Assembly (NCBI RefSeq): GCF_000002985.6 | Contig: NC_003279.8 | Span: 12,958,001-13,022,000 of the forward strand | Source of the DNA: Caenorhabditis elegans | Lineage: Eukaryota; Nematoda; Chromadorea; Rhabditida; Rhabditidae | Direction of reading: 5' to 3' | DNA: 64,000 nucleotides | Shown: positions 1-12,022 of the stretch, piece after piece | Layout of the letters: each line of letters opens with the position of its first letter | Position numbering within the stretch: position 1 is the first letter of the stretch | Notes under the pieces: generated by a model | Databases searched by the model: none | Seen by the model: only the letters and a program-made list of their open reading frames with translations | What the model was told of the DNA's origin: nothing | Made by a program: the position numbers and the translations under genes

Positions 1-731
1 GCGGGAATCAATAATTTACAGCGAAAAACATGTATTTGTATTATTATTAATAGTATCCAAATAGCCAATGACTGGAGCAATGAGCCCCCATGGTGCATCG
101 AAGGGATGTGTAAATAGCTGCAAAAATGACATATTTTGCGGTCCAGATCATTGTTATAGAACTCGTTACACGTTTTGGGCTTGTAATAAAATTAAAATTT
201 GAATTTTGAAAAAACACTTTGGGAAATTTTTTTTTTGTGAAAAAATTTAAAATTTCTAAAAACGTTTTTAAAAAATTAATTTACAATTTTTGCTAGTATA
301 TTCTTCACTTTCAGCTAAAATTTCTAGAAGAAAGGTTCAAAATATGACAAATTTGTAGCTTAGAGCAGGAATAAATTCATTTTTCTTTTCAAAAATATAT
401 AATTTATTTAAGCACTTGATTTTTTTTTTTTTTTTAATTTTTTTTTTTAAATTTTTTCACTAAAACGACTAAAAACATGAACTTTCCATAAATAATTTTC
501 AAAAAAAAGTCAAGTTTCGCTTTCGGTTGATTTATTTTCTTTACCGGAAGCGACGTTTTTTCAATGTACTTTCTTGGCTTAGGCTTATAAAATGTCTAGT
601 TTGTAGTCTATTAGCCTTCCAGTGTTGATCAAAGAAAAATGACAAAAGCAAATTCATGAGAACGAGATGAACAACAATAAATTAAACAACAATTTTTGAA
701 AAACCAAAAAACAAAAATTAAAATTAAATAA
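1..731. other. AT-rich non-coding sequence downstream of the F-box genes
   Basis: No open frame or RNA gene is visible here. The stretch is AT-rich with long T runs around 420-460 and one copy of the dispersed TAGTTTGTAGTC motif near 598-609. The part next to 731 is probably the 3' UTR and downstream flank of the minus-strand F-box gene. Confidence 0.5.
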
Positions 732-1919
732 TCAGCCGAGTTTCTTCTCAATTTTCACTCGCTCTTCAGTGACTTCAATGACATATTCAAATCCATTTGC
801 CTTGTAATTGATGGTTCCGGTTTTGCCAGCGAAGGTAGGATCAAACTCTTGGAGCATTTCTTCTGCAATTGATTCACTATCATCTAATTGCTTGCTGACG
901 ACACAAGTTTCCAGCTTTGTAGACGAATTTACCAACTGAAAGAATTTTAATTAAATCAACTAAAAATTGATTATTGCTATACCTCTTTCAGATCATTTGG
1001 CGATACCTCTGGACTGGTGAATTCAATACTTGAAAATCCAAGAAGATCCGACACAGTAAATCCAAAGACGGAGCAAATGTTAAGATCAGTTCGCAATTGT
1101 TTTGCATTTTTAAACTGTTCCAAGCAAGTTAGTGGACGAATATCGTTGAAGATGCAACGCATAATCTCAAATTTCACAAGTGTTCCAGCATCGAAAGAAC
1201 TGAGAATTAGCGCAGCTCGTGGTTTCTTGAATCCACTCAGAGAAACTGATTTCGCTCGGAAACAGTGAGCATCTCCAAACTCCATATCGATTGTTCTCAG
1301 GCTTGACCTCAACCGTTCATTGTGGACATAGTCTTCATATCCTCCAATTGAGTCGAAATCTAGACTGAACTTCTCAATCTGAGCTTTTGGAAGCTTCATG
1401 ACATTGAACAATTTTCTGAGAGCAAACTGTAGTCCTTTATTGTAGATGGTTCTTCTTTCATCATCAGCCACGACCGGATGGAAAGGTTCATTGCGAGCGT
1501 TGCTTATTTCATCATAAGGCACAAATCTATACCGATAACGAAATGATTTTCCATTGAGAACAATGGTGTACCTATGGCCCTCAATAAAAATATCAATGTC
1601 CAAATCCAGTTTCAAGGTGTCGATGAAGCTTCGAAGATTTCCATTGGAATTGCGAACGGAAATCCTGAAAATATTTTTATTATACTTTCTAAAAATATAA
1701 TTTTTATTTATTTGATCTTACCAATCGTATGGATGCAGTTTCTTCACAATTTTCTTCATAATATTCAGAGGCAAGTCAAAAAGCGTCGGCGAGCTTGTCT
1801 TCGATCTGAAAATGTGTTTTAAAAAAGTTATTTGAAATTATTGTAGCCTAAATAACTAACAATTTCATGGAATTCTGCTTGTCCGTCGTTTCACCAATTT
1901 CTGCTCTTTGGCTAGTCAT
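732..1919 (-). CDS. F-box protein with FTH domain (fbxa-type), copy A
   Basis: This four-exon gene (1919-1861, 1805-1722, 1664-983, 935-732) encodes about 342 residues. All junctions have GT/AG and keep frame. The N-terminal part carries an F-box-like stretch with LFDLPLNIMKKIVKKL followed by HPYDW, and the remainder matches the FTH/DUF38 domain of the large nematode F-box A family, including the conserved FHPVVADDERRTIYNK segment and SLSG further on. F-box proteins of this type are thought to be substrate adaptors of SCF (Cullin-1) ubiquitin ligases; the substrate is unknown. The start at 1919 lies a few bases behind an acceptor-like TTTTTTTCAG, which suits leader trans-splicing. The neighbour at 2372-3461 is a clear tandem paralogue with the same exon lengths in the F-box part. 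I recognise the family but do not assign a member name. Confidence 0.82.
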
Positions 1920-2115
1920 GTCGACGAATTACCTGAAAAAAATTAATTTGAGTAAATATAGAAAATCACGTTCAATGTGTAAAAACGAAATTAATTTTTA
2001 CAAAAACAGGTTATTTTACTTATTTTAAATCATTTTCAGGGGAAAAATCACAAAAAATTGGTTAGAAAAACGCATAAACCACATTTGAAAATTCAAAAAA
2101 AAATTTAGAATTTTT

Positions 2116-2175
2116 GTGCGTCAAATGAGATGCCCGGTACGCATACTGCGTACTCTGAGAGTTACCGTAGTTTGG
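2116..2175. repeat. GATGCCCGGTACGCA repeat, copy upstream of F-box gene A
   Basis: The block reads GTGCGTCAAATGAGATGCCC then GGTACGCA and a partly complementary TGCGTACTC, ending in TTACCGTAG. A near-identical copy sits upstream of the second F-box gene at 3888-3946 and a diverged one at 4123-4190. The repeat lies in the 450-bp gap that serves as the promoter side of gene A; apart from it, the gap holds only AT-rich sequence. Confidence 0.6.
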
Positions 2176-2371
2176 AAAAGGATCTTTGTTAACTATTCGA
2201 GAATTCCTTTTAAAATATAGAAAAACTGGGAAGATTACAAAATATTAAACGGAAGGTAACATTCAGCCGTAACCCAAATTATTGGTTTAATCAGTTTCAA
2301 AACAAAAAAAGTAACAAAATAAGAATTCATGTGACTAGTAAAACAAAAGCAAATTTTGAAAAATGAGAAGA

Positions 2372-3461
2372 TTATTCGATTTTCTTCACAATTTTAGTTT
2401 CGAATTCAGTGACTTCAATGAGATATTCGAATCCATTTGCTTTGTAATTGATTGTTCCGTTATAGCCAACAAAGTTCGGATCGAACACTTTGAGCACTTC
2501 TTTTGACACCGTTAACACTCCACTATTGTCCTCATCATCGCTGTCTTCATCACTATCTTCATCGCTGTCATCCTCGCTGTCATACGTGTTCCTGCTGAGA
2601 CAAGTTTCCAGCTTTGCAGACGAATCAACCAACTGAAAAAAAATCTAAAATTAATTAATCAATAATTAAGAATTTCTATACCACTTTCAAATCAGATGAC
2701 AATACTACAGTTGTGAATTCGATATTTGAAAATGCGAACAGTTCAGCAACTCGAATTCCGGTGTAGCGATCAGTGGAAAGTCCAGTTTTCAGTTTTTTCG
2801 CATTCTTCCACTGCTCCGAAAGCGTCAGCTGCCAACTGAAGTAGAACTTGTAGGAATTAATGATTTCAATGTTCTCGAGAGTTCCAGACTTGAAAGATTT
2901 GAGAATGAGCACAGTTCGAGGTTCCTTTAGTCCACTCAGAGAAACTGATTTCGCTTGGAAACAGTGAAACTCTCCAAACTCCTTATCGATTGTTCTCAGG
3001 CTTGCACTCAACAGTTTATTTTTAAAACTAACTCTTCTGGAACCAATATCGTAGATATCTTCAAATTCGTCACTTCCTCTTCCCATAAAGTCAAAATCCA
3101 GTTTGAACTCTTCAATTTGGGCACTTGGAAGCTTCATAACCACGAACAATTTTCTGAGAGCAAACTGTAGTCTTTTATTGTAGATGGTTCTTCTTTCATC
3201 ATCAGCCACGACCGGATGGAAAGGTCCGAAGGATTGATTTCCATTGATATCAATGGTGTGAAAAGTGCCCTCAATAGAAACATCAATGTCCAATTTGAGG
3301 TGCTGGCTGTCGACGAAATCTCGAAGATTTCGATTGGAATTGCGGACGGAAATCCTGAAACTCATTTGGTTTTTTTTTAACATTTGCCTAACATTCAAAA
3401 TTTGATACCAATCGTATGGATCCACTTTCTTCATAACTTTCTCCATAACATCAACTGGCAT
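2372..3461 (-). CDS. F-box protein with FTH domain (fbxa-type), copy B
   Basis: This paralogue of the gene at 732-1919 has exons 3461-3409, 3354-2682 and 2632-2372, giving about 328 residues. The F-box is short (MPVDVMEKVMKKVDPYDW), followed by the FTH domain with FHPVVADDERRTIYNK. An acidic insert rich in Asp, Glu and Ser (about 20 residues) precedes the C-terminal end and is absent from copy A. The first exon of copy A has an equivalent here (3606-3549), but it is one base shorter and joins out of frame to the next exon, hitting a stop soon after; I therefore start translation at the internal ATG 3461, behind the acceptor at 3493. The 54-bp intron 3408-3355 is open in frame, so retaining it would add 18 residues. 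It may be functional with a shortened N terminus or be decaying. Confidence 0.72.
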
Positions 3462-3887
3462 GCTTAAAAGCGTAAGTGGTCTTTTCTTCGATCTGAAAAT
3501 AAGCAAATTTTAAACTGAATCCGATGCAAATTTCATTTTAACACTAACAATTTAATCGATCCAGTTTCTTTGTCATTTCGACAATTCCACGAGATGAGCC
3601 AGTCATTTTGACAAATTACCTGAAAAATAGGAAATTTATTTGATTGATTCAGTTTTCAATCGTTTGAAGTGAAGAAAACAATAAGAAAATACGGATAAAG
3701 TGAAATATCTTTGTAAAATACGTTACCTAACGGTAAAATAACAAATTTTCCAGTAAATTTCGTGAAAACTGAAAATTTCTTTTCTGTCTAATAAATTTTC
3801 ACAAATAAAAATCACAAAAACGACAGGAAAAATGCAAAAACTATGTTTGAAATTTTGAAAATCCAAAAACAATAAACTAGGAATTCT

Positions 3888-3946
3888 GTGCGTCAAATGA
3901 GATGCCCGGTACGCAAGTTGCGTACTCCGAGAACTACCGTAGTTTC
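3888..3946. repeat. GATGCCCGGTACGCA repeat, copy upstream of F-box gene B
   Basis: This copy matches 2116-2175 at most positions and sits at the same relative place upstream of its F-box gene. The surrounding 100-200 bp also look alike, so the repeat was probably carried along when the gene and its promoter were duplicated. Confidence 0.6.
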
Positions 3947-4122
3947 GGAAACTTTTTTTGAAACGGCTAATTTTAACTTATTTTATTTTCAGAATATAAT
4001 GAAAAAAAAACAATTTGCATGCAAAGTAGCAAATAGAATTTGAAATAAAACGTTTATTTTCGTAAAATTTCTTAAATTTGCAGTGAAAATCCAAAAAATG
4101 AGGAAAAATCTCACTCTCAACT

Positions 4123-4190
4123 TTGCGCGTAAAATATAGCGCCCTGTACGCACACCATGTACTCAGAAAATGACTACCGTAGTCATTGCA
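4123..4190. repeat. Diverged copy of the GTACGCA repeat
   Basis: It contains TTTGCGCGTAAAATATAGCG, CCCTGTACGCAC, GTACTCAG and CTACCGTAG in the same order as the two copies near the F-box genes. The rest of 3607-4450 is AT-rich with short CTACAAACTACA motifs near 4320 and 4430 and shows no gene. Confidence 0.5.
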
Positions 4191-4450
4191 TCTTAAAATA
4201 ATGTTTAATGAACCGAAAACAACACAAAAGAATTTAGTTATGCGGAAATTCAATGAACATTTTGTCAAAAAAAAATAGGGGAAATCAACAGTGAAAAAGT
4301 AAAAAAGAAGACTACAATAACTACAAACTACAAACCAATAACGAGAAATGAAGAGATGATCAAGTGAGAAAAGTGAATAAAAATACTGCATTTGAAACGG
4401 AAACGATGTAGTTTGTAGTGTCAAAAGGCTACAAACTACACAAAACTAGT

Positions 4451-6570
4451 CTAGACAGCACCAAAATAGCTGGTTGAGAAATGATTTGGATAGAGAGATG
4501 TGATATCGGAGGCGACGACAGTGATATACGGGTACTTTCTGGTTATATTCTTGAGTCCAGTCGGTGAGATGAATAGGGAAACCAAGTAGATATTCTCATC
4601 TGGGACACGTGCCTCTTTTAGGACTTCAATTGCCTTGCAAACTGTCGTCCCAGATCTGAAAAATTGGAAATTTTGATAAAAATGTGATTTTTTAAATTTA
4701 AATGTTTCTTCAGTTAAAAAAATTTCAAAAAAAGATTTTTTTTGCACAAAAAAAAACTCAATTTTTTAGACAATTTTTCGCCTTCTGGGGAAGTTTTAGT
4801 GATCGACATTTTTAAAGTTTCTACGTCAAACAAATTATTGAATTTTACGATTTTTCGCCGGGAAAATCGATTTTTTGACATTAAATTTTGTGTTTTTTTT
4901 CTCAGATTTTTCAATCAAATTTATTTCGGCCAGATATTTTTTGTAGTTTGTAGTCTCTGAGCGTACCCTATCGTTGGGTAGAGCAGTAGAACTCGACGCG
5001 ACGTGATATCCGGAAGAAGCCTGGCGTAGAGCACTTTTTGTTCGTCGCCTGTAACAAAAAGTGGATGAAAATTGGAAATTTTGCGAGTTTTGAGGTTTTT
5101 CTTTTAAAAAAGTATCGCCAGTTTTCGACAAACTCAGTAAAACTCACGATTTCTACCACTTTTCTGGGTAAAAACGCAAATTTTACTATTATATATATTT
5201 TTAATATATTTTTCAGGAATTTTACCATAAGAACAGTACATATTTATTACAGATTTAAAAAAAAAAACATTTTTCGGCTGAAAAAACGAGTTTCTCTACG
5301 AATTAGAGGTATTTTTGAAGGAAAAGTCAGACTTTTCACAGATTTTGAGGGGTATTCAGGAGAAAATCTATAAAAACTGGATATTCACCAGATTTTTCCA
5401 TTTTTCAAGCAGAAATCTGCATTTATAAGAGATTCCAGGTAATTTCAGGGAGAAATTGATGAAAATCGCAATGATTTTGGTGATTTTTCGCCATTTTCTT
5501 CTATATTTCTCAATTTTCTTCGCCTTTTCTAGGAAATTTCCCAAATTCCTCTCGATATCCTCAATTTCCCGTACCAATCAGAATTTTTCCAATTCGAATA
5601 CACCGACAACACTGTCTCAATGAAACTTCCATCGCCTCTCCACTTCTACACAACGATACTCCACAATTTCCACGATTAAATTGAATTCCTTCATATTTGA
5701 AGCCTGTTGGTGTGGTAACTGTGTGCTCAGTGAATGGAAGATGATTGAGACATTCTTCAATTACAAGCCGCATCAGACGATCCGCGTTGAATACGAAATC
5801 CGAGTGATTTGTTGATCTGGAAATTGGAAGATGGTTGAGGCTATGGGGCTACAAACTACAAACTACAAGATTCTCTGAGCCTCAACCAATTTTTACAAGG
5901 AAAACTTCTAAAATTGCGAGGAAATCACGAAAAATACCGTTTCGGACCCGGAAATTTATGAAAATATCGGAATTTTGACTCAAAATCCGAGAAAATCCTT
6001 GAAAAATTCATTTATATAAATAAATATATTCATGTTTTCTAACAAAAAAAAACGTTTTTTAATCAAAATTTCAGTTAATTTCACGGCAAAAAGGCCAAAA
6101 AATGAAAACGTTTTCTATTTTTCTCCTAATTTACTGGCAAAATCGCTTAAAATGCCGTTTCTGACCCGAAAATTTGTGAATTAACGGATTTTTAAAATCT
6201 AAATTCCAAGAAAATCGCTTTTTAAGGCAAAAAAGGAGTTTATTTAAAATCAACAAGTTTTTCCGGCAAAAATACCGAAAATCGTTAATTTTTCCGCAAA
6301 ATCTGGAAAAAGAGCTTGGAAATATGAGTTTTCAGCCCCTTTCTTTAAATTTTCACCCATAAAATGTTTGAGGCTTCAGTCTATTCCCAGTCAAACTTCA
6401 TACCTATCTTTCAAAATTGTCTGCAATTCAAGTATCTGTGGAGTCTTCTTCAAAAGAACAAAATTTGTTCCCTTCTCTTTCAGATTTGCCACCAACTGCC
6501 CGACACCGTCTTCCTCATCACCAACCTTTGGAATCACTGGAGCACATGTTCCATTCACATGCCCAGCCAT
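4451..6570 (-). CDS. UPRT-like uracil phosphoribosyltransferase homologue
   Basis: Four exons (6570-6404, 5816-5575, 5048-4967, 4655-4451) join in frame to about 231 residues. The product matches animal UPRT proteins across its length: FNADRLMRLVIEECLNHLP, then TTPTGFKYEGI, RGNCGVSLCRSGEAME, RIGKILIG, and a C-terminal LVSLFISPTG segment. The family has a type I phosphoribosyltransferase fold and in microbes makes UMP from uracil and PRPP. Vertebrate UPRT lacks residues needed to bind uracil and is reported inactive, so catalysis should not be assumed here. The PRPP-loop region reads TIGSGTTV. The start at 6570 lies two bases after an ATTACAG acceptor, so the mRNA is probably trans-spliced. 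It begins only 243 bp downstream of tba-2 on the same strand, which could mean a shared operon. The three introns (587, 526, 311 bp) show only AT-rich sequence and CTACAAACTACA repeats. Confidence 0.85.
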
Positions 6571-6813
6571 TTCTGTAATCTAATACTGATCGATGAGCAG
6601 AACAAGCGTCTGCTGCTCAAATACTGTCGGCTTGTACATGTTTGCTCTGCGGCACTCAACTCGGTATAAACGTAAAGTGTTCCGACTTTCATTCTTTCTC
6701 TTTTTAACAAAAAACATTATATAAATAAAATACTTCATAATACATTGTTTATGACGATCGAACTGCAGTAATAAATTAAAAGTCAATCGCCAGGCAGTTG
6801 ATTGTGGGAGCAT

Positions 6814-8263
<1,450 letters not shown>

Positions 8264-9387
8264 TTTCTTTTCTGAAAAAGAAAATTATAAAGTTTTAAAA
8301 GAGAAAGACAATTGTTATATGAGAACGAAACGATTGCGGTGAGAGCAGAGACGAAAGTGAGCCCAAATAGGGCCGAGAACGCACGAGCGCGCGCGCTCTC
8401 TCAACATAGCCCAACATCGGACACCGCGGTGGACAAGTCATCGATTGCAAAAAAATGATGACGAAATAGCGGGGCGCCAGTGGAGAGCGGATTGAAATGA
8501 GTGCAAAGGAGTGGACTGCAAGGGAGCCAAAACCCCGTTGTAAGAGACCCAGAGAATAACAATGGGAATTTCGCAATTCCCAATGGGATTACTTTGAGTC
8601 ATTTTGAAACATACGTGCTTTCGGAGATTAATCAAGGAAGATGCAGCAGAAAACCGTCTTGTGAAATCGCAAAATGATTTGAAAATGTTGAATTTCAACT
8701 TGAAGAAGCTTCACGTCTTCAAAATTCGATTTTACGTGAAAACAAACATTTTTGAAAGGGCCGGAACACGGCCGAATGAGGGTAAACTATGGAAAACTGA
8801 TAAAATAATGATAAAATTTGGAATTTTTCGGAAAAACGACACTGATTACGACGGGGAAGGCAGGGAAATGAGTCAGAACAAGATACAAAAAAATGTTTCG
8901 CGCCAATGATTGGTGGGTGGAGCGTGTTTGCTATATGACCTGCACATCTAACTCTCTGCGCGGCAATTCAAATCGGATTATTTTTTTCTTGTGAGTTTTG
9001 ACTCTTCTCTCTTGACTTTTGAGAAGAATTCAGGTGGAAATTAGTTTTTCGCAGAAAGTTTTCAATTCAGATCTGGAAAATCTATTCATTTCGCAGTTTT
9101 TTCCTTTTAAAACCCGGAGAGTAACTTTTACTATTGGGAAAAACACTTGAAAGCGTTTTTCAAGTCATTTTTCCGGCTTTCAGTCCAAATTAAGACAACA
9201 AACAATACCAGTTTTAAGGAAAATAGACAGTTTATATTCGGAATTTATAAAACAAATGTGATAAGAACTGCCGGCGGATACGAAAATACCGAAAAAAGTA
9301 ATCACCGACGACACCGAAACGGATGGAAAATCGAAAAAAAATAAATAATTGGGGGAAAGAATACACACATCGACAGAAGACCGCAAT
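8264..9387. promoter_or_regulatory. tba-2 upstream region and pbs-2 3' flank
   Basis: This 1.1 kb gap lies upstream of tba-2 and downstream of pbs-2. Visible elements are a GAGCGCGCGCGCTCTCTC stretch at about 8385-8402, a CCAAT/ATTGG pair near 8902-8913 and GTGGAGCGTGTTTGC at 8917-8931, a 15-mer repeated exactly upstream of pbs-2 and eif-6. A T-rich, TTTTGAC-containing stretch follows at 8980-9020. No coding exon is supported. The exact transcription start cannot be told from sequence. Confidence 0.5.
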
Positions 9388-10279
9388 TTAGTGAGTGATA
9401 TCCATGGACTCGACGACGTCGTACTTGTAGGTCTTGTGTTTCAGCACCTTGGTGGCTCCGGCCTGGAATTTGTAGACGAGGTCGTTGGGCTCTGGTCGCT
9501 TGCAGAATTCTGGCACAATTGGCCCCTTGAAGACGGTCTCGCTTGGCTCGATGATCACAAGATTCAAACTGTTTCCTGAGGCGTTGTCACCGTGCATACC
9601 GGCTTCCAGGGCGCGTTGGACAAGCTTCTCGGCTTCATCTTTCTGAAAAATATAATTATAGTATTTTTAGCGCATTGGAATTCAAAAATAGACTACTTAC
9701 CGTCATATCAACCTTAAAATCACGCTCCAAAATAGTGATAGCTGCATATGATCCAGATCCTTGAGCTGTGAATGGGAAGGCCATTGTAGTTCCGTTGGCG
9801 GAGCACATATAAAGATGTGGGCCAGTTGGATCGACTCCTCCAATGAGCAAGTAGGCTCCGATGTATCCTTGATAGTTGAAAAGATGCTGCTTAGCTTGAC
9901 GAAGAGCGGTGATCACACGAGCCTTGCGCCCGGTGTTTAATTCCAGAAGACGGAGATTTCCAGAGAGCATCTTTGTGACTTGATCGAGATCGGCGGCGGT
10001 TCCGGCTCCGCAGGCATAGATCGACTCAGTGAGCTTGTGAACCTTCTCGCAATGCTTATCGGCGATGATATTTCCGGCGGTGGCACGGGAATCAGCTCCC
10101 ATCACAAGTCCGCCCTTGAAGGCAACGGCGACGATGGTGGTTCCGGTACTGGTGAGCTTTGGAGCCTTTCCGCCCATCTTGCACATTGCCTGATTACGAA
10201 TGCAGTTGGAGAAGTCGAACGCGCCTCCACGGTCCATGTCCATGTGTGGGACGGTGGATTTGACGTCAGCGGTGGCCAT
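9388..10279 (-). CDS. pbs-2: 20S proteasome beta-2 subunit PBS-2
   Basis: Two exons (10279-9701 and 9642-9388) encode 277 residues, matching PSMB7/beta-2. A propeptide of 46 residues ends in LTSTG and is followed by TTIV, so the mature N terminus and catalytic nucleophile is Thr47. Asp63 (in GADSRAT) and Lys79 fall at the positions of Asp17 and Lys33 of the active site. The subunit gives the trypsin-like cleavage activity of the 20S core. The long C-terminal tail beyond the last strand, which in this subunit wraps around beta-3, is present. The upstream flank is shared with the divergent eif-6 gene. No oddities are seen. Confidence 0.95.
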
Positions 10280-10959
10280 TCTGGAATTAATGTTGTATTT
10301 GAAAAGATCTCACAAAACATTTTGAGAAAAAAAAACAATAAAAATGACAGGAAAAATACGGAAAACCATCTAGAAAAAACTGATTAACGAAAAACTTCGA
10401 TTTCCCTGATTTCTGCTGTCTCACAAGTGATTTTCTGCAGATAACCTATTCAATAGCGAACTTCCACTTAATTTCTACAAATTTTTAATCAAAAATACGC
10501 TAGAAAAGCAGGAAAAATGGTGGAAAACTTCGAAAAATGTTGGAATGCTGACAAAAAGATTTTTCAAAGTCATCGCAACGACACTCCGAAATAACGCAAA
10601 TTTGTAGAGTTCCGTGGAGCGTGTTTGCACCAAAAAATTTCCGTTAATTTTATTTTATTTTTCAATTGAAAATCTCTGCCTAAAACTTTTAATCTTAAGT
10701 TTTTCATTGACTTTTTGAGTTTTAAAATTCAAAAATTGAATTTTTCGTTCATTTTTAAGTAATTTCATATAAAACTGCCTATAGAAAATGAAAATTCCCT
10801 GTTATTCAATATTGCACAACATTTCGAAGCTCCGCCCATTTGTAGTTTGTATTTGTCTTGCTAACACCCATTCTTTCTCGTTTTTCCAATCAATTTTTAC
10901 TATTTTCTCGATATTAAATCAATTAATTTTCAAAAAAAATTCCAGTTTCCCGGTTGAAA
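10280..10959. promoter_or_regulatory. Divergent promoter region between pbs-2 and eif-6
   Basis: The 680-bp gap separates start codons that point away from each other. It contains GTGGAGCGTGTTTGC at 10614-10628, an exact copy of the 15-mer upstream of tba-2. A splice-acceptor TTCCAG at 10940-10945 precedes the eif-6 ATG, consistent with leader addition. Two housekeeping genes facing apart suggest shared regulation, but that is inference. Confidence 0.55.
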
Positions 10960-12022
10960 ATGGCTCTCCGCGTCGATTACGAAGGATCGAACGATGTCGG
11001 TGTGTTCTGCACCCTCACCAACAGCTACTGCCTCGTCGGCGTCGGTGGCACTCAGAACTTTTACAGTATTTTGGAGGCCGAGCTCAGCGATCTCATCCCA
11101 GTCGTGCACACGTCGATCGCCTCGACCAGAATTGTCGGAAGACTTACAGTCGGAAATCGTCACGGACTTCTCGTACCAAACGCCACGACTGATCAGGAGC
11201 TTCAACACTTGAGAAACTCGCTTCCAGATGAGGTATGCGGGCAGGAAATTGAGAATAAATATTTAAAATTTGAATTTTCAGGTCGCAATTCGCAGAGTTG
11301 ACGAGCGTCTTTCCGCTTTGGGAAATGTTATCGCTTGTAACGACCACGTCGCTATTGTTCACGCAGAAATTAGCGCAGAAACTGAGCAGGTAAGGAGAAA
11401 TCCTACAGAACTGCGACTTTCAGTGTGATATTCCCACTTTTTTAATCGAAAGTTAGTAAAGAATCGTCGAAAAATGTTCGATTGTTCTGAAAATGATATT
11501 TATTTTTTGTTCAAAAGTTCGAAAAAGACCCAAACTTTAGTCGGAAACGGACAATTTTCATAACTTTCTTATTAATTTTTGATTCAAATGCTTGGCTTAA
11601 CATACTGAAATTAACAATGTTCACACTACAAACTACAAAAATTCCTAAATTTTCTCTTTCAGGCGCTCGTCGAAGTGCTCAAAGTGGAAGTATTCCGTGT
11701 CAGTCTCGCCCAAAACTCGCTCGTCGGCAGCTACTGCATTCTCAGCTCTAACGGTTGCCTCGTGGCCGCCCGTACTCCACCAGAGACCCAACGAGAAATC
11801 GCCGCTCTCCTTCAAATCCCAGTCGTCGCCGGAACATGCAACCGAGGATCCGAGCTCATCGGAGCCGGTATGGTCGTCAACGATTGGGTCGCATTTTGTG
11901 GACTCGACTCCACTTCTACCGAACTGTCCGTCGTCGAATCGATCTTCAAGCTCGGCGAGCAAGGAGCTCCGACAAGCATCAGCAATCAGCTCAGAGATAC
12001 TCTGATTGAGAGCATGCTCTAA
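10960..12022 (+). CDS. eif-6: Translation initiation factor 6 (eIF6)
   Basis: Three exons (10960-11232, 11282-11389, 11663-12022), all in phase 0, encode 246 residues, the typical eIF6 length. The N terminus [20 protein letters not shown] and internal repeats such as [17 protein letters not shown] and [17 protein letters not shown] match the five-fold beta-alpha propeller of the family. eIF6 binds the 60S subunit, is needed for its maturation in the nucleolus and blocks premature 40S joining. The acceptor 14 bases before the ATG suggests trans-splicing. C-biased codons fit high expression. The second intron carries a CTACAAACTACAAA motif close to its 3' end. Confidence 0.96.
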
